DNA from: Prionace glauca
Lineage: Eukaryota > Chordata > Chondrichthyes > Carcharhiniformes > Carcharhinidae
Length of the DNA: 64,000 nucleotides
Direction of reading: 5' to 3'
NCBI GenBank assembly: GCA_037974335.1
Contig: CM075729.1
Coordinates: 105,984,515-106,048,514, forward strand
Shown in pieces: positions 51,765-60,010 of this stretch; the first letter of the stretch is position 1, and each line of letters opens with the position of its first letter. A model generated the notes under the pieces. It was not told where the DNA came from and did not search any database. It worked only from the letters and a program-made list of their open reading frames with translations. The position numbers and the translations under genes are program-made.

Positions 51765-52740
51765 TGGCGCCTTTAATTCAAAGAGAATGGAATATAAAAG
51801 TAGGGAAAGCTTGCTAAAACTATACAAGGCACCAGTTAGACCACATCTGGAAAACTGTGATCAGTTTTAGTACCCTTATCTAAGAGAAAATATACTGGCT
51901 TTGAAATCAATCCAGAGAAAGTTCACCAGGTTGATCCTGAGGATGGAGGGATTTTATTATGAGAGGTTGAGTAGGTTGGGCCTATACTCACTGGAGTTTA
52001 GAAGAATGAGATGTGAACTTATTGAAACATAAGAACATAAGAAATAGAAGCAGGTGTAGGCCATCTGGCCCTTCGAGCCTGCCCCGCCATTCAATAAGAT
52101 CATGGCTGATCTGTCGTGGCTCAGTTCCACATTCCGGCCCTCTCCCCATAACACTTAATCCCCTCTCTTATCAAAAACCCATCAACCCGCTTCTTGAAAA
52201 TATTTAGCGAGGCAGCCTCCACCACTTGAACGGGTAGAGAATTCCAGAGATTCACCACCCTTTGAGTGAAGAAGTTCCTCCTCAACTCTGTTCTAAACCG
52301 CCCCCCCTTTATCTTGAGGCTGTGCCGCCTCGTCCTACTGTCTTTTTTGAGCCATATCTTTTTTGAAACATATCGGATTCTCAGGGGGTTTGACAGGGTA
52401 GATGCTGAGAGGGTATTTCCCCCTGTGGGAGAGTCTAGAATCGGATGGCAAAACCTCAGAGTAAGATGTCACCCATTTAAGACAGAGATGTGGAGGAATT
52501 TCTTCTCTCAGTGTGTGGCATCTCTTTGTAATTCTTTACCACAGATGACAGTAGAGGCTGTACCATTAAGTATGTTCATGCCTGAGATAGACAGATTGTT
52601 AGTGAGTTCGGGAATGGAGGGTTATGGGGATAAGGTGAGAAAGTGGAGCTGAGGATTATCACTTCAGGGTCTATCATGATCTCATTGAATGGTGGAGGTG
52701 ACCCGATGGGCTGAATGGACTCCACTTGATTCTATATCTT
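51765..52740 (+). mobile_element. CR1-C LINE 3' part, split by a nested CR1-A
   Basis: 51765-52031 holds MEYKSRESLLKLYKAPVRP to YSLEFRRMRCELIE. After the insertion, 52363-52740 holds ETYRILRGFDRVDAERVFPPVG, FFSQCVASLCNSLPQ and the stop at 52652, then a tail with GATGGGCTGAATGGAC. Moderately decayed. Confidence 0.8.
52032..52362 (-). mobile_element. Nested CR1-A LINE with 10-bp target duplication
   Basis: Short 5'-truncated CR1-A (tail plus last ~60 codons). TTGAAACATA occurs at 52022-52031 and 52363-52372. Nearly identical to other young CR1-A copies. Confidence 0.85.
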
Positions 52741-52841
52741 CTGGTTATATAGGTTACTTGACTGGGAACTTACAGGTCAGTGAACACAGGGGTACCCAGG
52801 AACATAGAGCTCAGTGTGACGGTTCATGGTGTGATTTGTAA

Positions 52842-53036
52842 GAGTCTGAGGGATATTGACAGGATGGATGTGGAGAGGATGTATCCTCTTGTGGGAGAAT
52901 CTAGAAATCGGGGTCAGTGTTTAAAATAAGGGGGCTCCTGTTTAAGACAGAGATGAGGAAAAATGTTTTCTCTGAGAGTCACGAAGGTCTGAAACTCCTC
53001 CTCCAAGGCAGTAGAAGCTTTGAATATTTGACACAG
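52842..53036 (+). mobile_element. CR1-C-like fragment
   Basis: Degenerate codons equivalent to DIDRMDVERMYPLVGESRNRG and KMFSLR. It directly precedes the 3' end of the CR1-E LINE. Confidence 0.5.
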
Positions 53037-53567
53037 TCGGTAGTACAAAGAACAAAGAACAAAGAACAACCCAGCACGGAAACAGGCCCTTCGGCCCAAC
53101 GAGCCCGCGCCGCCACATCACCCTACACCCATTCTACCCTGCATATCTATGAATGGAACCCTACTCAGTCAGATTCAGGGAAGAAATAGTGTCAATTTGG
53201 TAAAAACCGATTAGCCTGAGAGCACATTTTTGGGGTGTGGGAGGAAACCGGAGCGCCCGGAGGAAACCCACGCAACCACAGGGAGAATGCGCAAACTCCC
53301 ACAGACACAGGCCCAAATCCATGTGCCTGCACAGCCAGCAGTGCTAGTCACTGAGCTGTTGCGGCGCCCATCTACCGGTCCAGGATCAAGCACACACACC
53401 GACATGAAGTACTAGGCCACTCCTGGAACTTCCAAGAGCAGCCCACGCATGACCCGCCGTGTGAATGCCCCTCGTTTGACACGAGGTGGACCTCCGCCTG
53501 TGGAATAAAGACAAAAATATTAATCTTACAGCCTGCCTTTCCGTTGTCTCCTGAGGTTTAACCCTAT

Positions 53568-56424
53568 TTAATAGCCCCTACCATATCCCTCCATTCTTGT
53601 TTCACTCATGTGCCTATCTAACTGCATCTTAAACAAGTCCAATGTTCCTGCCTCCACCACCCGACTTGGTATCGCGTTCCAGACCCCCACAACTCTCTGC
53701 GTAAAGAACCTTCTTCTCACCTCCAAATTATATCTCTCCCCCCTCACCCTTAAATGATGACCTCTTGTGTTCGTACCCAGTCTAGGGAGCAGTCTCTCAC
53801 TATTAACTCTATCCATTCCCTTCATTATCTTATATACTTCTATCATGTCCCCTCCCAATCTCCGTCTTTCCAAGGAGAATAGTCCCAGTTTCTTCAACCT
53901 CTCCTCGTAACCCAGTCCCCCCATGCCAGGCAACATCCTGGTAAACCTCCTCTGCACCCTTTCCAGAGACTCCACGTCCTTCCGGTAGTAAGGTGACCAG
54001 AACTGGACGCAGTACTCCAAATGCGGTCTAACCAACGTTCTGTACAACTGAAGCATTAGACGGCAGCTTTTATACTCTATGCCCCTTCCTATAAAGGCCA
54101 ACATCCCATAAGCCTTCCTAACAACCTTCTCCACTTGTGACGCAACCTTCATGGATTTGTGAACCTGCACTCCCAGGTCCCTCTGTATGTCTATACTCCT
54201 AATCGGCCTCCCTTTAATCACATAGCTCCTCTCTGCATTATTCCGTCCAAAATGCATCACCTCGCATTTGTCAGGATTAAATGCCATCTGCCACCTATCT
54301 GCCCACTGCACCAACCTATCTATATCCTGTTGTATCACCTGACAATCCAGTTCCGTAGCCGCCAACCCTGCCATCTTGGTGTCATCAGCAAACTTGCTAA
54401 TCACACCACCTACGCCCTCTTCCAGGTCATTTATGTAGACTACAAAGAGGAGAGGTCCCAGTACTGAGCCCTGCGGCACACCACTGGTCACTGGCCTCCA
54501 GCCCGACAAGGTCCCCTCCACAGCTACCCTCTGTCTCCTATTTCCCAGCCAGTTCTCAATCCACCTAGCTACCTGGCCTTGTATCCCATGCGCCTTAACC
54601 TTTTCTACCAGCCTACCGTGAGGGACTTTGTCAAACGCCTTACTGAAATCCTTATAGATGACATCAACGGTTCTCCCATCGTCAACCGTTTTTGTCACCT
54701 CCTCAAAGAATTCCACCAGATTCATAAGGCAAAACCTCCCTCTAACAAAGCCATGTTGCGTATCCCTAATCAGATCGCAATGCTCCAAATGCTCATACAT
54801 CCTACCCCTAAGTATTTTTTCCATTAACTTCCCTACCACCGACGTCAAACTCACCGGTCTATAATTTCCAGGGTTATCCCTACGACCTTTTTTGAACAAC
54901 GGGACCACATTTGCTATCTTCCAGTCTTCTGGGACCTCACCTGTGTCCAAAGAAGAGACAAAGATTTGCGCCAGAGGCCCAGCAATTTCATCTTTCGCCT
55001 CCCTAAGCAGCCTGGGATAAATACCATCAGGCCCCGGAGCTTTATCCGTCCTTACGCTACCTAAAAGCCCTAGCACTTCCTCTCTCGTAATAACTATATC
55101 CTGCAAATGAACCTCCACTCCCTCCAAGAGACCACACGATTCCGAACCCCTCTCCTTTGTGAATACCGACGCAAAGTATTCATTCAGGAGCTCCCCCATT
55201 CCCTCCGACTCAATACACAACTCTCCACTCTTGTCCCTAAGAGGACCAATTTTCCCTTTAACTACTCTCTTGCCTCAGATATAGGAATAAAATGCCTTTG
55301 GATTTTCCTTAATCCTACCAGCCAAAGCCATCTCATGCCAGTTCTTCGCCCTTCTAATTCCCCTTTTTAGCTCCCTCCTACTCTTGCTATATTCCTCCAG
55401 CGCACTCTCCGTACCCATTTGTTTTGACCTAACATACGCCTCCCTCTTCTTCCTGACCAAGTCTTCAATATCCCCCGTAATCCACGGCTGTCTAATCCTA
55501 CCTTCCCATCCTTTCGCTTAACCGGAACATACCTCCCCTGCAACCATTTCATTTTGTCCCTAAATGCCTCCCACTTGCCAACCGTGGACTTGCCAGTTAA
55601 CAGTCCCTCCCAATCAGTTTGCTGCAGCTCCCTCCTAATCCTGCCATAGCTCACCTTTCCCCAGTTCAGCACACTCCCATTCGGACGGCATTCGTCCCTT
55701 TCCATTTTTATCCTAAAGTAGACGGACTTGTGGTCACTGTTCACCACATATTCGTCTACCTCTACCTCACCCATCTGCCCCGGCTCGTTTCCCAACACTA
55801 GATCCAGTATAGCCCCTCCCCTAGTCGGGCTAGTTACATACTGTTCTAGCGACCCTTCCATAACACATTTCACAAACTCCTCTCCCTCCGTACCCCCAGC
55901 TCTAGGCCCCCTCCAATTCACTCCAGGAAAATTAAAATCACCCACTACAACCACTCTATTCTTCCTGCACCTGTCCAAAATGCCCCTGCAAATGCCTTCC
56001 TCCACTGACTTAGGGCTGTTGGGTGGCCTATAGTACACCCCTAGCAATGTGATCTCTCCCTTTTATTCCTCAACTCCACCCACACTGACTCAATCCCTAT
56101 CTCTTCCATATCGTCCTCCCTCTGCACGACTGTGATGTTTTCCCTGACTAACAGTGCCACCCCTCCACCTCTCTTCAACCCTCCTCTGTCACACCTAAAA
56201 CACTTGTACCCAGGAACATTCAGTTGCCAGTCCTGCCCCTCCCATAACCACGTCTCCGTTACAGCCACCACATCTAACTGCCTCACAAACATCAAGGCCC
56301 TAAGCTCATCCGTTTTCCCTACCACACTCCTAGCATTGAAACAGACACAGTTCAACCCACAAGTGTCCCTCAGAACCACCTTCTCCCTGATACTTTTCCT
56401 TTCACTCGACTCTCTCCCAGCCAT
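53568..56424 (-). pseudogene. CR1-E ORF2 (endonuclease and RT), lightly broken
   Basis: Starts MAGRESSERKS, then LNCVCFNARSVVGKTDEL and AVTETWLWEGQDW. The frame shifts near 56045 (before MLGVYYRPPNSP) and near 55450, and a TGA stands where the sister copy has an Arg codon in the SYxRNKR segment (about 55277). From 55220 to the stop at 53568 it is open for 550 codons with KAPGPDGI, GVPQGSVLGPLLF and SKFADDTKMAG. One RT residue differs from the family (VIYKDFSKAFD for VVYMDFSKAFD). Confidence 0.85.
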
Positions 56425-56444
56425 CTCCCCACCCCCCCTCCATA

Positions 56445-57338
56445 TTAGTTTAAACCCTTCGTAAACACCCCAGCTAACCTCTCCGCTAAGACATTAGTTC
56501 CCCTCCCGTTCAAATTCTCCCCATCCTTCCTGTACAATTGTCCTTCTCTCATAAACACCTCCCAGTGATCCACAAAAGTAAAGCCCTCTACCCTACACCA
56601 ATCCCTCAACCATGCATTCAGCTGCATGATCTCTTCATTCTTTGTCCTGCGGGTACCGGGCAGCAACCCAGAGAGTGCCACCCTGGAGGTCCTACTCTTT
56701 AGTTTGGCCCCCAACTCCTTAAATTGCCTACGTACCTCTACCCTATTCCTCCTTCCTATGTCCCCCTCCCCTACATGTACTATGATCTCATCCTGTGCCC
56801 CCTCCCCTTTCAAAATTCCCTCTACCCTGTCCGATACATCCTTCACCCCTGCTCCAGGGAGGCAGACCACCATCCTGGAATCACGCCTCTGTCCACAGAA
56901 CCTCCTATCGATACCTCTGACCCTCCCATCCCCTACCACTATCACCTTACCGGCCCCCTTCTGTCCCTCTAAGTTAGTCTCCCCCTCCTGCCTATCTTTC
57001 TGTGCCCCTGTCGACGAACCTTGGGGGGCCTCTGGGGAGGTTGGGGGACCCTGACTGCTCTTCTTATTCCTCTTTCCCCTCCTCACAGTCGTCCATCCTC
57101 CCTTCTCTTCAGCCCTTGAGACCTCCTCCTTCTCATGGTTCCCAGCCATTATCGCCTCGTTCTCCCTGACTAGAAACGCATCCTCCAGCCGCCCCTCGAG
57201 TTGCCTGACCCGGGCCCTCAAGCGCTGCAGTTCCAAACATGTACTGCAGATGTGGACCTTGGGGACACGTGACACCACCATGAACTCCCACATGTGGCAC
57301 CTGACACAACTTACATTCCTCCCTATATTCCCTGCCAT
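56445..57338 (-). CDS. CR1-E ORF1 protein with zinc-type N-terminus and esterase-like fold
   Basis: 297 codons from ATG at 57338; the longer frame needs a GTG start. Residues about 10-35 hold two CxxC pairs (CVRC, CSTC), followed by a coiled coil (LQRLRARVRQLEGRLEDAF), a charged linker, and an SGNH/esterase-like domain from VIVVGDGRVRG. The catalytic Ser of GDS is Gly, the GTSD-type block reads GEGD, and the final DGxHLN reads DGENLN, so the catalytic Ser and His are missing. In CR1 ORF1 this domain may act in RNP or membrane association; here it can only be structural. Confidence 0.8.
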   Translation of the reverse strand: MAGNIGRNVSCVRCHMWEFMVVSRVPKVHICSTCLELQRLRARVRQLEGRLEDAFLVRENEAIMAGNHEKEEVSRAEEKGGWTTVRRGKRNKKSSQGPPTSPEAPQGSSTGAQKDRQEGETNLEGQKGAGKVIVVGDGRVRGIDRRFCGQRRDSRMVVCLPGAGVKDVSDRVEGILKGEGAQDEIIVHVGEGDIGRRNRVEVRRQFKELGAKLKSRTSRVALSGLLPGTRRTKNEEIMQLNAWLRDWCRVEGFTFVDHWEVFMREGQLYRKDGENLNGRGTNVLAERLAGVFTKGLN

Positions 57339-57484
57339 GTCCCAACCTCCTGTAAGCTCCCAAAGGTAGAAATCTGTCACTCACCTTCTCTAAGCCTGCT
57401 CTCGGCCCAGCGAGCCAAAGCCCTTCTCATTCTGTTCCCACTCACTCCGCTGCCCACTCCCGACGCTGCCCGCTCTGTGCTGCT

Positions 57485-57600
57485 ACCCCTATTTTTATAC
57501 CCCCCGCTTCCCCTTAACGACAATCCCCTGGCCTAACTTCCGGTACGGAAGTAAACTACACTCTAACAAGCCCCGAGAACCGGAAGTACAGGAAAAAAGC
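57485..57600 (-). promoter_or_regulatory. CR1-E internal promoter candidates: ETS sites and TATA-like box
   Basis: CCGGAAGT-type ETS motifs, on either strand, lie at about 57538-57552 and 57577-57586. TATAAAAATAG lies on the minus strand at about 57491-57501, 160 bp upstream of the ORF1 ATG. Confidence 0.45.
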
Positions 57601-57654
57601 GGTTTTTACTTTAAATCAGTCACTCACCACAGCCACAGCCACCAGGTTCAATGC

Positions 57655-57955
57655 TCCGGAGAACAATGAGCAATAGTACTGCTGCCTCACAGAGCCAGGG
57701 GCCTGGGTTTGATTCCCGGTTTGGGTCACTGTCTGTGTGGAGTTTGCACATTCTCCACGTGTCTGTGTGGGTTTCCTCCGGTGCTCTAGTTTCTTCCCAC
57801 AGTCCGAAAGATTTGCTGGTTGGGTGCATTGGCCATGCTAAATTCTCCCTCAGTGTACCCGAACAGGCACCGGAGTGTGATGACTTGGGATTTTTCACAA
57901 TAACTTCATCGCATTGTTAATGTAAGCCTACTTGTGATAATAAATAAATTTCTAA
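57655..57955 (+). mobile_element. tRNA-derived SINE, second tail type
   Basis: Plus-strand SINE with B box GGTTTGATTCCCGGTTTGGG, the common body, then a distinct end with ACAATAACTTCATCGCATTG and TAAGCCTACTTGTGATAATA. Sister to 19084-19366. Confidence 0.8.
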
Positions 57956-57957
57956 CT

Positions 57958-58300
57958 TTTCATTGGGAGAAGAAATCCTTGTTAAATGATCACCCCCTTA
58001 TTCTGCGACTCTGTCCTCTGATCCTACACTCTCCCATGAATGGAAACATCCTCCCAACATTTACCCTGTCTAACCCCCTAAGACTCTTATATGTTTGAAA
58101 CATATCATCGCTCATTCCTCGGAACTCCAAGGAGCACAGACACAATCTGTTTAATCTTTCCTCATATGGCAATCCCTCTGTGCCCAGGATCATCCGAGTA
58201 AATCTCCTCTATACTGCTCCAGTGACAATATATTTCCTTAAATAAGGGGCCCAAAACTGTCCACGATATTCTAACTGTGGCCTCACTAATACCGTATCTT
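57958..58300 (-). mobile_element. CR1-C-like fragment
   Basis: Minus-strand codons equivalent to LPYEERLNRLCLCSLEFRGM and VNVGRMFPFMGECRIRGQS at 58193-57990. No tail. Confidence 0.6.
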
Positions 58301-58374
58301 GATGGGGATGGTGGGATGCTGCTGATGGAGGGTGGATGGGAGTGAGGGTGTTTCACTGGGAGCCCGGGGCTGGG

Positions 58375-58412
58375 ATTTATAGGTGCGCACCTCCAATTCC
58401 AGCCCCGCCCCC
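58375..58412 (-). promoter_or_regulatory. GC-box, CCAAT and TATA array
   Basis: Minus strand order: GGGGGCGGGG at about 58403-58412, ATTGG at 58393-58397, TATAAAT at 58375-58381. It lies in a CpG-bearing block (58360-58500). It resembles a compact Pol II promoter, but no gene follows; a LINE fragment begins at 58300. Confidence 0.35.
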
Positions 58413-58587
58413 ATGACAGCCGCTCAGGCTCGCGCTTCCTCACATTCCAACTCCCGAACGTGAGGCACCAACTGCCGCTGCGCGTGAAAGAAATGACAAC
58501 TCAGGCATCACGGGCTGGGTCTCCCCCTGATTCCATACTGCCATCCTCACTGTGCAGGCCCAGGGACACATGGATAATGGACCAACA

Positions 58588-58680
58588 ACAGAAAATGCTG
58601 GAAAATCTCAGCAGGTCTGACAGCATCTGTGGAGAGAGAGACAGAGAGAGAGAGGAGCCAATGTTTGGTCAGAGCTGTGG
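58588..58680 (-). repeat. Penelope-type-2 terminal arm, solo
   Basis: CAGAAAATGCTGGAAAATCT and CAGCAGGTCTGACAGCATCT with a GA-rich end; inverse of the arm at 17205-17338. Confidence 0.5.
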
Positions 58681-58902
58681 GTAATCTCATTCTGACCAAT
58701 GATTGTGTCGGGAAGGAGCTGCCCTCTGCTCTGTGATTGGCCCAGCAGACTGATTGACAGGTAAGTTCTGGGCGGGATTTCAAACTGATTCTCTCTGATT
58801 GTCTGTGAGAAAGTCACTGATCATTCTGGGAGCCCTGTGTCGGGGCACAGTGTGTTTCATTGTAAATCCACCCTGGAACACTGGATACTGGAAAAGCATG
58901 AA
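58681..58902. other. Short unique stretch with several CCAAT-type motifs
   Basis: TGACCAATGA, GTGATTGGCC and CTGATTGACA occur within 100 bp (58693-58770). No linked gene seen. Confidence 0.3.
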
Positions 58903-59254
58903 CATAGAACCCTAGAACATAGAACCCTACAGTGCAGAAACAGGCCCTTCGGCCCATCGAGTCTGCACCAAAAACAATCCCACCCAGACCCTATCCCCAT
59001 ATCCCTACACATTTACCTGCTAATCCCTCTAACCTACACATCCCAGGACACTAAGGGACAATTTTAGCATAGCCAATGAACCTAACCCGCACATCTTTGG
59101 ACAGTGGGAGGAAACCGGAGCACCCGGAGAAAACCCACGCAGACACGAGGAGAATGTGCAAACTCCACACAGGCAGTGACCCGAGCCGGGAATCGAACCC
59201 AGGACCCTGGAGCTGTGAAGCAGCAGTGCTAACCACTGTGCTACCGTGCCGCCC
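58903..59254 (-). mobile_element. HE1-type SINE
   Basis: Full-length minus copy, nearly identical to 10452-10802, with the GGGTTCTA-type tail at the low end and the GGCGGCACGGTAGCACAGTG head at the high end. Confidence 0.85.
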
Positions 59255-59665
59255 ACAAGCAGAGCGGTTCCAGGAGTATCTGTGCAGAGAGAAAAGAATG
59301 AACTTTCCCAGTCTGTATCTCTCTAAAGTTGACTGGGATTTTCCGCTGGGAAATGCCGGCTTCATTGGGGGAAATCTGCACCACCGTAAGATCCCAGCCT
59401 AGGCATGGAGAGGCAATCCCCACTGTGAACTGTTTCACCCACCATCAGATGCTGCTGATGCTGATCCGTTCATCATTCATTTTCTGTGTCTGCATTAAAC
59501 AATTACAGCGACTGGGTAATAAACATTTCCACACACTACCCCCGATCCCAGTGAGAGCCATTCACACAGTGATAAACTTCAACAATCCCCCACTTTTCCC
59601 AAAGTCAGAATCCTGTCTGAAACAGAATCAGATTAAACTGGGTCATATTGCACGAATGCACAAAT
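59255..59665. other. Stretch without recognised genes
   Basis: Open frames on both strands are short and match no family I know. Confidence 0.35.
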
Positions 59666-59666
59666 G

Positions 59667-60010
59667 CAATAGAACATAGAACATTACAGCACAAACAGGC
59701 CCTTCGGCCCTCGAGTTGTGCCGATCACATCAACCCCACCAATCTATAGACCTATCTATAACCCCCAATCCCATTAAACCCCATATACTGATCCAGAAGT
59801 CTTTTAAAAGACCCCAGCGAGTTCGCCTCCACCACCGATGACGGCAGCCGATTCCATTCACTCACCACCCTCTGAGTGAAAAACTTACCCCTAACATCAC
59901 CTCTGTACTTCCCTCCCCGCACCTTAAATCTGTGTCCTCTCGTAGCGACCATTTCAACCCGGGGAAATAGCCTCTGAGAGTCCACCCTATCTATTCCTCT
60001 CAACATTTTA
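59667..60010 (-). mobile_element. CR1-B LINE 3' end
   Basis: Minus-strand tail (AGAACATAGAACATTACAGC) and last ~80 codons (MLRGIDRVDSQRLFPRVEMV to FNGIGGYR), open and nearly identical to the end of 20105-21504. Its 5'-truncated end abuts the next LINE head to head. Confidence 0.85.

Larger units (their letters stand above)
53040..57605 (-). mobile_element. Structurally complete CR1-E LINE (5' UTR, ORF1, ORF2, 3' UTR)
   Basis: About 4.5 kb on the minus strand. 5' UTR/promoter about 57605-57339; ORF1 57338-56445; ORF2 56424-53568, with two frameshifts and one stop; 3' UTR 53567-53040 with the SINE-like module (about 53380-53220) and a (TTCTTTG)n end at 53040-53068. It is the only copy here with both a 5' end and ORF1, so it is the reference for the family. 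Confidence 0.85.
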
